Source: Lasioglossum baleicum (taxonomy: Eukaryota > Arthropoda > Insecta > Hymenoptera > Halictidae). From it: 64,000 nt of DNA. The DNA lies in the NCBI RefSeq assembly GCF_051020765.1, contig NC_134933.1, positions 10,451,461 through 10,515,460 of the forward strand, written 5' to 3'. Positions 35,801-46,399 of this stretch are shown here, in pieces. Below the pieces are notes generated by a model. That model was given only the letters and a program-made list of their open reading frames with translations, searched no databases and had not been told where the DNA came from. Made by a program: the position numbers and the translations under genes. Position 1 is the stretch's first letter. Each line of letters opens with the position of its first letter.

Positions 35801-38178
35801 AGGTGTTTTTCTTTCGTCTTTTGGATTTTGTTCTGCGTGTGGAACATTCTGCACGGGACCGTGGATTTTTGAACAATTTCCCGGTTGTTTACAATCAATT
35901 TGCCGGCTCGGAACCAATCGAAAGTTCCGATAGGAATGATTTGCTTTGGTAATACCGTTTAATTAGACTTCCCGTTCGCTGTTGAATTTAATAAAGCGCG
36001 CCGTTGCGTCGTATTCGTAGGAAAATAAGGCCGTCCCGATTTTCTTATTTCGTTTCAGTCTTGTGAATGCGTTCGTATAGAAAGAAAAACACAACCTGCA
36101 TAAACATCCACGGTCCAATTTCAAGCAATCCCAAGCTGTTGAGTATTGCGCGAAACGAAATTATCATGCCGAGGAATATTTACCGGGGTATTCTATGGAC
36201 TCGGTGGGAATACCGCCCGACTTGGCCGTGACTGTTATAAATGTGTCTAAAGAATCCCTGCAAATTAACGGAACATAGATCCACATCAGCCACACGATCA
36301 TCAAGTACGCTATTAACCATAGCAACCTGGAATAGAAATCTTCTTGATCAACGAGAAATACAAAAGAATCCAAAGATTTTCACGACAGCCAAGAAATTTT
36401 ATGAAAGCAATAAGCTTCTACGAAACTGAAATAAAGTTTACGATGCACTTGAAATGATTGCAATAAAAGATTTCATGCACTATAATACACTCGAGGTCAC
36501 TAAATTTCACGATCTTATATGCTTCTCATTTAAATTTCTAGTAAAGCGAACAAACATTACCGTTGTTTCAGACTTTAATTAATTTTGACTACTGAACGAA
36601 CGTCGAAAAAATGTCAGGACCATTTTTCGTAAATGTGCGGGTCTGCGGAGACTTTCGCTGGCGACTGTACACGCGTCGAATCGTTTAATCAAATTTTTTA
36701 TATTATATAAAATCTCGTAAACGGATCGAGAAACGTGCGCGGGGCGACGCTCTTTTTTTCCGAAGAGCGTAAAACGCGTTCGGCCAGCATTAAGCACGGC
36801 TGATTGCGACGCGGCCGCCCATAAAAAATAATACTTAAAACCCGGACCGTAAAGCTCGACTACTTTATCCCGCCGGGAAATGAGAAACTCGTTTATTACC
36901 GAATTTCGCACACCGCGAGCGTCCATCTTCGCGCCCCGCGTCGCATCGTTCCGAAACACTTCGCGGAAAGCACGAACTATCGGAAACGATGGAATATCGA
37001 TTCCCCTCCTCAGTTTCTTATTCCGTCAGTAAATTTTCCTGTCCGTGCAGCTAATCAATTCTTAAAAGAACGCGATCATACGGAGGACAACAACGCGCGC
37101 GACGATACACAACAGATTTATGGCTGTGTATACAAAAGCTCCGGAAGAATTACACACGTCCAGACCTACTTTTTCTGAGCTTTAATCTGCTCGAAGTTGG
37201 AACAGTGCAGTGAGCTTCGCGAGCTGTAATTCTACGAAGGATCACCCCACGCAAAAACCGTCGACTGACTTTTCTCCCGTGACAACGGAATTTGTAGCTT
37301 CCGTTGACTTTGGAGAGACCGAACGCGGTAAGGAAAATTAAATGACAAGATGGGACTGACCAAATTGTCGAATTGCAATTGTTACTCGGATCTTTAAGAT
37401 TTGCATTGGAGAATTCCTTGTCGTAAATAATCTACAACCTTTCAAACCTGTCACAGTAGAAAAGGGACTCGAAAAAATGTTCACATCTCGTAAAAAAATG
37501 AAATTTCCAAGGTCATAATTTTTGTAGATGGTCTTGAAACTGTTGTTTAATTTGAATAAAAATTTCAACAATTTATGCTCGGAGACTTTATTATTAAAAA
37601 ATGCTAAAGCAATACTCCTTGTAATCTTGCACAGGCCCTTATCGCAATAAAAAGTGCACTGAAATAAATTGTTGTACCTAATAAAAAAAAAACATATCTG
37701 TTCGAGTTAAAAAATTTTCTGCACACTCTCCACAATGTCGTCTGAATGCAGTAAAAATTTTGTAAAATTACAGCGAGCGGTTGAACAATAAAAATTTCGT
37801 AAAAATGTCTATTTTTCCAGATGAACGATCCCGCGGTGTCCCTCGGGCAATTAAACGGAACCAGAAAATGGAACGAAGGTACGATACCGGTGGCGTTATT
37901 ACTTTAATGTGCATGAATCGGAAGTGTGAGCCACGGAAGCTGGGGATGGGCTGGGTGTATCTATCCGCGGAAATTTCAATTTACCTCACGGTCCACGTAG
38001 CCCGATCTTCCACGAGATACTTGAGGCCCATCATACTGGAATGCTTGCAGTAGAGGTTGAAGTATTTTATTAATGTTTGAAAGCGGCTTGATTGTGCGGA
38101 GCGTTTGCGTGTAACCGGGCTAGCCCATCCATACGAAACGGCGAGTTTTCCCCTGTGTTGCGGCCGTGCAGTCGGCAT
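29636..38178 (-). CDS. Pickpocket-family DEG/ENaC sodium channel subunit (gene B), complete, 11 exons
   Basis: This encodes a degenerin/epithelial sodium channel subunit, a plasma-membrane protein expected to form trimeric amiloride-type cation channels. Coding exons 5' to 3': 38178-37985, 36326-36184, 35524-35461, 34787-34616, 33734-33589, 33516-33411, 31210-30919, 30613-30560, 30382-30208, 30128-30031 and 29883-29636. All junctions are GT-AG with matching phases, giving 563 residues, a normal size for ppk proteins. Seen in order: membrane helix 1 (about 66-88), the post-helix IAICNVNR motif (114-121), a Cys-rich extracellular domain with FCCTFNY, YCKCTPFF and CYPSCNDVTY, then helix 2 (about 489-513) with the G-x-S selectivity motif as GCS in FLGCSIISFVE. 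The N-terminal gating His-Gly is Met-Gly here. The ligand or stimulus cannot be told from sequence. Gene A (49058-62082) is its tandem paralogue. Confidence 0.93.
30031..30128 (-). CDS. Gene B exon 10: wrist segment before helix 2
   Basis: It encodes LSIYFDNQRTLSLRQDVSYR and ends WFQFL. The phases (1 nt in, 1 nt out) match gene A exon 10. Confidence 0.9.
30208..30382 (-). CDS. Gene B exon 9: CYPSCNDVTY segment
   Basis: It encodes INCEICYPSCNDVTYLAR and ends before GTAAGA. This is the conserved Cys pair preceding the last extracellular strand. Confidence 0.94.
30560..30613 (-). CDS. Gene B exon 8: 54-nt microexon with VEDLPCL
   Basis: It encodes YNRTCTVEDLPCLIRYL between GTGTAG and GGTAAG. 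It has the same length and phases as gene A exon 8. Confidence 0.92.
30671..30894. mobile_element. GACTGCGGAT-family MITE in gene B intron 7, with a GGAGTC hairpin
   Basis: The ends are TTA-GCCTGCGGATGTTTATGCA and inverse ATGCATAAAATCCGCAG. Inside, CGGAGTCGGAGTCGGAGTCGG at 30753-30774 faces CCGACTCCGCAGCTCT, so a short stable stem could form. The 6-base direct repeat is not seen in other copies. Confidence 0.75.
30919..31210 (-). CDS. Gene B exon 7: palm and Cys-rich region (292 nt)
   Basis: It encodes FDPREYPDTITGG, then RRGCIFAHE, CIVACTVKDLWKYCKCTPFF, the conserved disulfide-bonded core. It ends with a GTGAGC donor. Confidence 0.95.
31343..31423. mobile_element. Mariner-end MITE, 81 bp, in gene B intron 6
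   Basis: TTAGGTTGGAAAGAAAGTTC at the left is mirrored at the right with 3 differences in 26 bases. TA borders both ends (31341-31342, 31424-31425). Almost the whole element is the two termini. Confidence 0.9.
32500..32949. mobile_element. hAT-type non-autonomous element, 450 bp, in gene B intron 6
   Basis: An exact 8-bp direct repeat CTTCCAAG (32492-32499 and 32950-32957) borders CAGAGGTGGGCA on the left and the inverse of CAGAGCTGGGGA on the right. An 8-bp duplication with CAGRG ends is diagnostic of hAT elements. The interior is AT-rich, built from repeats of AAATAAAATATTTTATTTTC. Confidence 0.92.
33411..33516 (-). CDS. Gene B exon 6: extracellular beta region (106 nt)
   Basis: It encodes VGFIEGLIVMMDPMLDDYFF and ends VTGIK before GTAGTA. 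It is two codons shorter than gene A exon 6, which has the more usual GLSVLLE. Confidence 0.85.
33589..33734 (-). CDS. Gene B exon 5: Cys-rich block with FCCTFNY (146 nt)
   Basis: It encodes LTPECSRLLIACALHNKRRN, then NCSDMF and TQDGFCCTFNY, the classic pickpocket signature. Length and phases are identical to gene A exon 5. Confidence 0.95.
33782..34384. mobile_element. hAT-type non-autonomous element, 603 bp, in gene B intron 4
   Basis: The borders CTACAGAT and CTGCAGAT match in 7 of 8 positions. The ends are CAGAGTTAGGCAAA and the inverse of CAGAGTTGGGCAAA. The interior consists of many degenerate TTAGTCATTA motifs, perhaps transposase-binding repeats that amplified. No transposase is present. 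Confidence 0.88.
34616..34787 (-). CDS. Gene B exon 4: finger-like extracellular region
   Basis: It encodes MTVDEILDAIKDLGYLYN and ends NITEIMLY before GTGAGT. It aligns without gaps at its start to gene A exon 4 (FQLNVTRLSADEIF). The acceptor context is pyrimidine-poor, but it is the only phase-compatible site. Confidence 0.87.
35391..35414. repeat. CT microsatellite in gene B intron 3
   Basis: A TCTCACTCCCTCTCTCTCTC run lies about 45 bases beyond the exon 3 donor. Confidence 0.85.
35461..35524 (-). CDS. Gene B exon 3: post-helix IAICNVNR microexon (64 nt)
   Basis: The acceptor is GGATTTTCAG and the donor AT|GTGAGA. It encodes IAICNVNRISLRKATMLATD, the family's FPAVTICN-type motif. The start and end phases fit exons 2 and 4 exactly. 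The counterpart in gene A was not found. Confidence 0.9.
36184..36326 (-). CDS. Gene B exon 2: first membrane helix (143 nt)
   Basis: The acceptor is TATTCCAG. The exon encodes LLWLIAYLMIVWLMWIYV and then an extracellular stretch ending IEYP. It has exactly the length and phases of gene A exon 2. Confidence 0.92.
36327..37984 (-). other. Gene B intron 1
   Basis: This 1658-base intron has no recognised element. A CpG-rich patch at 36640-36960 gives a minus-strand frame with no domain. Confidence 0.75.
37985..38178 (-). CDS. Gene B exon 1: start codon and cytoplasmic N-terminus
   Basis: A true ATG lies at 38178. The exon ends in the conserved FxxYCxxSSMMGLKYLVED-type juxtamembrane block. The donor follows GTGAG and the phase is 2, as in gene A exon 1. 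Confidence 0.88.
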
Positions 38179-39560
38179 TTCCCTGTTCTTTGTAGTCGTC
38201 GTTCGCGTAACGAGAACGCGCGCCGAGCGGAATGCCGGATTTCGGAATAGGAATTTCGGGATAGCCTGCGTACACGCCGCAAATTTCTACGGAGATATCG
38301 AGACTCTAATTAGCTGCGCTCGTTCATGGAAATAACGCGAACCGCCAGCCCGATACCGAAAAAGAACAACTGTCCGGAGCCGACTAATTACCATTCATCC
38401 AATCGAATGTCCAATTACGATAGCCTTGCTCGCAACAAAATGAAAATTTCTATCAATATTTCCCACGTTCTTCTCCCACCTTTGAAACAACCTGTACCGA
38501 ATCACAGAATTTCCACAATTTTTTTGCACTCTCTTCAAAGGACAATAATTTTAACATTAACGAAAAATATTTTTTTAACATTTCTGTTCGGATGAGCTTT
38601 TTCAGGGCTGTTCTCGTCCTTCGAATATAAACGAACACCGATGAAAAAAAACTATGTAAAATATTTTTGCAAAAGCTGTCTTTCATCAAAGTTTCATTTT
38701 CGCGAAATTCGAGGCATGCCGTTTTTGGATGTACCTTTATAGAATATTAAAACTATTGCGGTTATACTTTAACGATTTTTGGCAAAATCGAGAAGTTAGA
38801 TTCATAAAATAGCAAAATCTTTTTCTTTGCAAAATATTAGATTCATAAAATAGCAAAATGTTCTTTGTTTTTCTTCGAGAATAATCTCAATGCAAGTTCT
38901 ATGAACATTGAAGACGATTGTGGTACTTGTTTGAAAAAGCTTTTTTAAGGAGGCTCTTCATATATTTCGTACGAGAAGGCTGTTTAGGTACCAAAGAAAT
39001 GCAGGCTCCCTGTTTCCAAACAAACACAGTAGTCCTTTCTCTATGAGCGAACGCACAATGCAGACGTATACTTGCCGATTTCGCGACGATCCTCTATCGT
39101 TTCTCCTCAACGACTGCACGCAGAAACGTTTCACGTCGAGTATCACGGAACGCGCACACACTCTCGTTCCGCTTATTACACGTATCAAACCAGTGACGTG
39201 TTTATTCGACGCCGGGAAGATTGCATATCATGTGTCGTTTAGTCGATACTTTAACCGATACGCCCTGCCTATCTCACGCACGGTCAATTTGTTCTTCACC
39301 ACTGTAATCTTGCGATTTCCCGATCTGTGGTGGCGTCCTTTCATCACGAAACTTGTGTGTTTTCTATCTTGCGGAATTTCGAATTCTTTTTCCCTCGAAA
39401 ACGATGCTTGGAACATTCTTCTTGTAAACCTCTTTTTGTTAGTACGACTGTTTTTAAAGGAAATGGGTGGTCTTAGAATTTATTTTTTGAGAATTTCGAT
39501 GCTTACTGTGTTCCTGTTAATTAGTTTGTTTTTAGATAAATTAAATAAATTAAATAAATT
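38179..39560. other. Region upstream of gene B, presumably regulatory
   Basis: No TATA box could be assigned. A plus-strand frame of 202 codons (39043-39651) is hydrophobic near its end, but its last third lies in a tandem repeat and it shows no known domain, so I do not call a gene. Confidence 0.4.
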
Positions 39561-40030
39561 TTTGGCTTGTCTGACCAATGACTGGCACATTCTACTGTGC
39601 CCAGTCCGACTGAGTGTCAAGTTTGTACCTACTGTATTTCTATTTCATTAATTAGATTATTTTTGTTGTGATTAGACTATGGATCTTTATGCAAAATCAA
39701 TTTTTGGCTTGTCTGACCAATGACCGACCTATGTTACTGTGTCTTGTCCGAGTGAGAACCAAGTTTGTGCCTACTGTATTTCTATTTCGTTAATTAGATC
39801 ATTTTTGTTGTGATTAAACTGTGGATCTTTATGCAAAGTCAATTTTTGGCTTGTCTGACCAATGACCGACCTATGTTACTGTGTCTTGTCCGAGTGAGAA
39901 CCAAGTTTGTGCCTACTGTATTTCTATTTCGTTAATTAGATTAATTATGTTGTGATTAAACTGTGAAGCTTTATGCAAAATCAATTTTTGGCTTCTCTGA
40001 CCAATGATCGACCTATGTTAATGTGTCTGT
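39561..40030. repeat. Tandem repeat, exact 142-bp period, 3.3 copies, containing a MITE end
   Basis: TTTGGCTTGTCTGACCAATG begins units at 39561, 39703, 39845 and 39987 (CTTCTCTG in the last), each spaced exactly 142 bases. Each unit includes AGACTATGGATCTTTATGCA or a variant, the terminus of the dispersed MITE family, so the array seems to have been seeded by a MITE end. Copies 2 and 3 are nearly identical. Confidence 0.93.
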
Positions 40031-40042
40031 AAAGTAACTCAC

Positions 40043-40114
40043 CTGTACTACTTTCAATTACAGTGAGACATGCACATATAAATTAATTATTTCCTGACAA
40101 TTATTTTTGTTAAC
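40043..40114 (-). other. Possible 5' untranslated exon of gene B
   Basis: A minus-strand segment lies between a plausible acceptor (ATACATACCATACAG) and a perfect donor (CAG|GTGAGT) and has no long frame. It is about 1.9 kb upstream of the gene B start. This is only a motif-level suggestion. Confidence 0.2.
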
Positions 40115-41067
40115 CTGTATGGTATGTATAATATAAACATCTGAGACACAGATGATTTAAAATAAGCAGTCCGACTAAAATAAAAAACACACTTTCCCCC
40201 GAATTGTCCCAACAGCCTGGAAAACAGCTCCCATATGAACCCAGCAAAAACCATGGCGATATATTTTTTATTCGACCCCTGTACCTGGTCGTTTCGCTTC
40301 CAGCGGTGTCGATGATAAGACAAAAAGCTCCGGGACCATAATTCCAAAGCGTACACGCCACGTCCCGACTATTTCTCGCGGCGATCCTCTCTTTCCCTGG
40401 ACTTTGTATACAGCATTGATGACTATAGTCGTCTACGGGAAGACGCGGTGGGTAGCACAGCATAAAAACGTGGAAACTAAACTCAACAAGTGACTCGCAA
40501 GCGCCGGCTGATGTAGATTGCCTCGCCGACTAAACTGCCCTTGAACCCACCTCTTGCAGCCTTGTTATTAAGGTCGTAAAACTTCAGGACTTCATCAGCC
40601 GGGCAGCTTCGTGACTAGAATGATCCGCTGTATTCGTTTACTCGCTAATCCAGCCCAGTATCTCACGGCAGATCGCTCGAGTCCTTGGGCTCGTTGCAGT
40701 TCCCGTTGCGTACGTGTTCTGTTATGAAAATGCGTTGTTCGCTTGCTCTACTGACTATATTGTGACAGAGGCGTCGCTGTTAGGGGATAAGAGGGTATTG
40801 TGCACGTGCGAGGCTCGACTGCTACCTTCCAGTGGCTGGTAACCCCGGCGAGTGCACGTAAATTGGATCAAGTTTACACGACGCTAATCGAATCTCCATA
40901 CTCGACCGTTTCACCCTCCTACGAGACACTCTTGATCCTGCGCCAGTGCCCGTCACGACACTTTTCGGTCTTTCGGTGATGCTGTTAGGCTAGCTTCTTC
41001 AATCCGTAGGACACTTTTGCCTCTTGTTCCGTCTGTGGCGTGAACAGGACTGCATTTGCTGATTATA

Positions 41068-41568
41068 CAGGGTGGTCCACTTAAATGTAGCCACCTAAAT
41101 ATCTCCTTCGTATTTTATGATTAGACTGCAGATGTTTATGCAAAATAGAAATGTTCTGCATTGTTCGTGGGCAGCAGGAGTAATATAAAAATTGATTTCA
41201 TCCCTTGATGATTTTGTTGCATTGAAAACAACGTTAAAACATTCTTAAATTTTTCTAATCTATTATTGTTTTATTATTTTATGCATAAAGATCCGCAGTC
41301 TATTAATGACATAACAAATGTTTTTAATGCAATGTCCCATGGGAGAGTTCAATTCATGTCAACTTGAATATGCAAGGAAACAAAATATTCGTTTGTAAGA
41401 GAAAAATATCGATGACCTTGAATACTCCGGAAAAAATGACCTTGAGAAAAAGATAAAATTTGCAAAGCATTTGCCTCGTGATACCAATTGCACTGTACTA
41501 AAAACATTTGTTAAGTCGTCAGAACTGAAGGAGATGTTTAGGTGGCTACATTTAGGTGAACCACCCTG
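41068..41568. mobile_element. CAGGGTG-ended palindromic element, 501 bp, with nested MITE
   Basis: TATA-CAGGGTGGTCCACTTAAATG on the left and its inverse on the right, bordered by TA (41066-41067, 41569-41570). The right half matches 24805-24985. A GACTGCGGAT-family MITE (41124-41300) sits within it. Confidence 0.88.
41124..41300. mobile_element. GACTGCGGAT-family MITE nested in another element, 177 bp
   Basis: TA borders at 41122-41123 and 41301-41302. The left end is GACTGCAGATGTTTATGCAA and the right end is ATGCATAAAGATCCGCAGTC. It interrupts the left arm of 41068-41568, so it inserted later. Confidence 0.9.
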
Positions 41569-41910
41569 TACTCTTTACAGGTTAGTGTGTAGACATTTTT
41601 ATTTGAGCAAAATAAAAATTTTCCAGCTACATTGCAAGACGGCAGACCCGTCTTGCGATCTAATTTAATTTTACCAGGCTACCCACCACGCATATTCGCG
41701 CCACCCCGGGCTTTCGTTTGTAAAGCAAATTACATTAACCGTCGAGTTTATCTGTGCGGTTTTGGAACACCCTGTATTCAGTAGACCCGGTTAGTTTGTT
41801 GTGCATAATACCATTCGCTTAATTGCTACGTCGTGCGTAATGCTTTGCTTCATTAAAGTATTATATTCATAGGAGATAGTTTTGTTTATTGTTACGAGTG
41901 AGAGCTACTC

Positions 41911-42042
41911 TCAGTTCCGAGAACGTGGCTGACCAATATTTGCCTCGTACCACTTCCACTGGAATATCCGATGAAACTCGACTATGTAATACTCCATAAT
42001 GAATGTCGCGAAGATTAATACTGTGCCAGTGAGCTCGATCAT
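41911..42042 (-). CDS. Small ORF, possible 43-residue single-pass membrane peptide
   Basis: The ATG at 42042 opens 43 codons ending in TGA (41911-41913). Residues 5-21 (TGTVLIFATFIMEYYIV) are hydrophobic enough for a membrane helix. They are followed by an aromatic and basic stretch, HRIFQWKWYEA, and the tail QPRSRN. I do not recognise it. Its translation-start context is weak and a chance frame of this length is common, so this is a candidate only. Confidence 0.2.
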   Translation of the reverse strand: MIELTGTVLIFATFIMEYYIVEFHRIFQWKWYEANIGQPRSRN

Positions 42043-42989
42043 GCACGCTTTGATTCATACTCGTCCCGTTTACGATATTTCATTGCTGCGGCTGACCACT
42101 GCCTGACCTATTCTACTTAATTTCGAAAGGAACGTTAAATTTCTGTTTTAATAGTGATTCGACGATTGTGATATCGTACAGTTCTCTGAAAAATTATTAA
42201 ATATAAATTGTGATAATTAAATTCTGGTTGTTTGTGGACGTTACAATGTTTACAGCGAATTTTGCAGAAATTGGAATGAGGATGGAATTCTTGAATGATT
42301 TAATCGTCATGGCTGACCATTGCACAACTTAATCTACTTCATTTACCGAGAAACCTCAGTTTCCAATTTATTTATGTCTCGACGAATATGGCGACAAATC
42401 TCTAATTGAATAGATTCAGGAATAAATAAAGATTCAGAAATCACAAATAAATTGTACAAAAATGATAAAAGTTACGCAAAATTTATCTCTGTCCCGAACG
42501 GTTAGAGAACAATGACGTGCAACCGTATCACAGGTCGTTAAATACTTGAAACTATTCGAACGGATATTTGCGTGCCGAGCGGGTCTGCGTCTGATCAGAC
42601 CATACTCGCGCTACTGGCGCGAATTAAAGCAAAGCTAAAATCAATAATTAATACCGGCGCGAGGCGGCTTTGTTACCGCGGAACGATAACTGTGTATCAG
42701 ATTAGACCAAGCGATAATTCACGGAACAGAAACTGTATGGTTGCACATAACCCTTTGTAGTTCCGTGCAGCTTTGTGGATATTCATGTAACCGGCCCCGT
42801 GCGTCCGTCTATACATTTTCCTGTCGAGTTCGCGGACTTATCTCCGTGAGACGCGCTGTTTACGAAAATCCGACGGTGATCGCACGCATAATTACACATG
42901 CGCACCTAACGGCTCTCCCACCACACGTGCGCGCAACATCGTTGCGTGACCTTCCCTTAAAGGTGCACGGCACTATGGATTACACGGGG

Positions 42990-43285
42990 CTAATTCAAGT
43001 CGATTCTAGAATGAGTTTCCGCAGGAATATTTGAACTTTTGAGGGCTCAAATTGAATTCGGAAGATCGAACTTTATGACAAGATCATTTAGGTTTCCAGG
43101 AAATTTCGAAATCGTGTAAAGGAATTAAGTTAAGTCGATCTACAGCTCAAAGATCACTGAATTTCTAGGCATCAATTCAAGTCGAATCTAGAATGAGTTT
43201 CCGCAGGAATTTTTGAACTTTTGAGGGCTCAAATTGAAGGTGGAAAATCGTTCTTCATGATAAGGTCATTTAGGTTTGTAGAACG
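42990..43285. repeat. Tandem duplication, 182-bp period
   Basis: TCTAGAATGAGTTTCCGCAG followed by GAACTTTTGAGGGCTCAAAT occurs from about 43003 and again from 43186, both continuing to CATTTAGGTTT. Confidence 0.85.
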
Positions 43286-46200
43286 GGTTGTAGGAACTAT
43301 CCCAAGAAATCGATTTCTGGTTCGTTGGGAAACGCTTGGGGAAGATCGAGCAATTCGCGGGTTGTTAATTCGCGTGCGGCGTGCCCGATAAAAATCGGCG
43401 GGCAACAATTTCATCGCTGCGAGGTTCACGCGCCGATCTGTTATGTTTTTTCGGAGCCTTTATTTTTCGACACGCGGGCATATTCGAAAACTGAACGTTG
43501 TTCCCCCGCATTTTTCCCCCCGCGAACACAAAAGATATTGGCCGCGTGCGGCGAAAATTGAATGAAACTAACGCCGCGGAACGCGGATCGATTCGATCGC
43601 GTCACTCGATAAGCCCCGGCAAACGCTGTAATTTCCCCAATTTCTGCTCTGTTTCAGAATAATAACGCGAGCCCGCGCTTGTTTGACAGGCCCGTTACCG
43701 GCTGTCACATTTCGTTAGCGATCACGGTTCGCTCGCTTATTTTCTCGTGTTTTCTCTTCTTTTTTTTTTTTTGTTATTTTCTGTCCTGTTTTTCAATGGC
43801 CGCAGCAACGTGGTCGTTCCGACGAGGATCCAGTGGAAACAGGTCGATGCTGGTCGGACACGTCTACCGAATCAATAGACAATGAGAGGTTTCCTGACAG
43901 ATACAACTAGTCCGCGCACTCGGAAATCGTGCCAGCGATACCCGGAACTTTGATTAGTTTCATGTTGACCATTGTTAGCGATTCCACACGCCACAAATCT
44001 TGCGCAGCGAGTGCAATCGCCAGTGAAAACAACGTTGTGCATCGTGAACTTTGAGCGTTCGTTACAAGTTTTGGATACGTACAGTTTAATCGTTCATCCT
44101 TCCGGGACAACGTCTCTTCACTGACGAACGTGTCAAAATTTATTACACGAATTTTATCAAGCAACAAATAATGAAACATGTCGATGAGATTAGGGAATGA
44201 AACAGAGGAAAAAAATTGTACAACAATTTTTAAGATGTCGTTGTAAAGGGAAAGTTTCAATCTTCAAATCTGTGGAAGATTCATTCGTGAACAAATTTGT
44301 TTAATATCTTTCAACAGTTTCCGATTTGTAGCATTTTTGAAGAAAAATGTACCTTCAGTTTCTCATCTGCAACATAGTGTAAACATATTTTAGCGGAAAT
44401 CTTAGTAGAATCTTGAAGCTTTAAAACGATTCAAAGTTTATTAGTTTTTACAAAAATATAGTATGATAAATATCGTCAATATTTGGATCCACTTGAAATA
44501 TCTTAGAGCTTGGAATGAAACGCGACAAACCATTGTGTTATATTTAATTGAATGAAAGTATGTCCGATGGAATTTGTTATCGCAGTTCGACGCATTAATA
44601 GATCCCCGTGGTCATCGTCCATTGAAGATTCCATAACGCGAGTTTTAATTATTGATGATATTGCACCGTTGCTGTAATATATCTATTAATATCACGTATT
44701 GGCTTCAATTAACGAGGCCGATCGATTCCCGGCGTTAACATTAATTTCACATCCGATACGGCGTGAAAATTTTCATATTGCTTCTATTCGCGGTGCGGAA
44801 ACTGCGGGCAATCCAATAACATTAAAAACCACTGTGTTCCTTTCTTGCATTCGCCCCCTACAAACACTAAAAATGACGTCTGATTTAAAGTTGAATAACT
44901 CGAACAAAAAAAAATCGTATCAGTACATACAAATACTCGTGTTACAGAGAAAAATGCTCACTTTCGGCTGCCATAAGTTTCATGTGCCTAAAAAATTTTA
45001 CTCGCTTCAGACAATGTTACTAAGTGGACCAAAATTTGAAAAAGCTCAAAAATAAAAATCTCTCTATAAATACCGCTACAACATCGCTGGCACTTCAAAA
45101 GCCAGCTGAAAGTAGAGGTTCTACGCTTTCGAATGATTGTTCAATGGTCCCGATACGACCTTATTTATACGGAAGTTACAACTGCTTGAAGTTGACTGTG
45201 TTCTTCGATCCATGACTTAGTGCTTACACGATCTCAAAACTTTAAATTTATTACTGCAAGCATAAACAAACTAATATCTATTTTGCATTATATTAGTTAT
45301 TTTATTGAATAAAAATTTCATATAAAGCTCCGTGTAACCAGTTACGTAGAAAATGGGGTGCGAGTACCTGAAGATTAAAAATACTAAAATCAAAATGGAT
45401 AACCGAGACTAAAAATAAAAGGTACTGGAGTTCCTATTGCAGGAAGTCTCGTTAAAATCAGCGCAACGTTTCGCGAGATCAATTGTATTTCCTATTTCTC
45501 TGGGAGCGTTTCGGTTGCAGTATTATCAGTTGATCGGAAAGCTGGTGGGGATCGATGGAAAATTCTAATTCAATTCTTAATCGTCGTAGTAGGAAAATAT
45601 GGCGGACGTGGCAGACAGCGATAGCAATTTCGGCGCTCAAAGCCGGTCTCCAATTTGTAGCCTCAAAGTGACGACACGTTGGCGGTGGAACGTTTCGGCG
45701 GAGGTGGGGTTGGGGGGACGAGGTAGGGGGAGCTTTGCCGACGGTATTGTTATGAAACTCGATCGTTTCGACGTGTTCGAGGCGGCGAGAGAGGATCGAC
45801 ATGCAGCAACCGGGAACCCGGTGAAGATGAAATTCATCGCGAACGAGCGATCTATCGAACGTTGAATTGCTCGAGAGTCGAGTTCGAGAGCCCCGCACGG
45901 AGAGCTTTGTGGGAATAGATATTGGTATCGCCTAATTGATGCCGGGAGAGTATCGCGACGGACTTCCTCCGGGAAGGAAGCCGGCCATTATTCGACAGCT
46001 TCTGTAATCTTCTTAGGCTCGTCCGCATAGTCGAACTGTATTCCCGAATAATGCATGCGAGGCACGGGCCAATTGTGCGAGCAAGACCATCGAATCGCGT
46101 AACCGAGTCCGTGGAATGCAAGATATACGATTCCGTGATAAGAGGATTCGAGACATGTCGCTATCGATACCGTAGTGATCGATCATGTTCATAGTTCGAG

Positions 46201-46399
46201 CTAGAAAATGAATTCGTTGCTCCGAGACAAGTCTATGTTATCTTAGAACAAACATGCATAAACAAGTTTTGTGGTGCTAAGACTAACTTTATTGAAGAAG
46301 TCTGAAGAAACGTCTGAATCGAATGGTAACAAATTTTGATTCGAGCTTCAAAAATTCAATTATGTCCTTTGTAATTGTTTTTTTTTTTTCGTTTATATA

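Larger units (their letters stand above)
41569..46399. other. Between the two ppk genes: no confident gene
   Basis: It holds a tandem duplication (42990-43285), CpG-rich patches with overlapping frames (43325-43561, 45479-45898) and an isolated CACCCTGTAT end at about 41769. A plus-strand frame at 45599-45865 starts MADVADSDSNFGAQSR behind a good translation-start context (AAAATATGG), but no domain, splice partner or homologue is evident. Confidence 0.4.

Noticed and set aside
39043..39651. 202-codon plus-strand frame
   Set aside because: Its end runs into the tandem repeat, there is no domain and no splice or start context; likely chance.
40087..40463. Minus-strand hydrophobic frames that looked like a receptor fragment
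   Set aside because: The frame has no family motif and the neighbouring frame over the same bases is just as long.
45479..45898. Overlapping frames, including MADVADSDSNFG on the plus strand
   Set aside because: The start context is good, but there is no recognised domain, no convincing donor, and an equally long opposite-strand frame is open.
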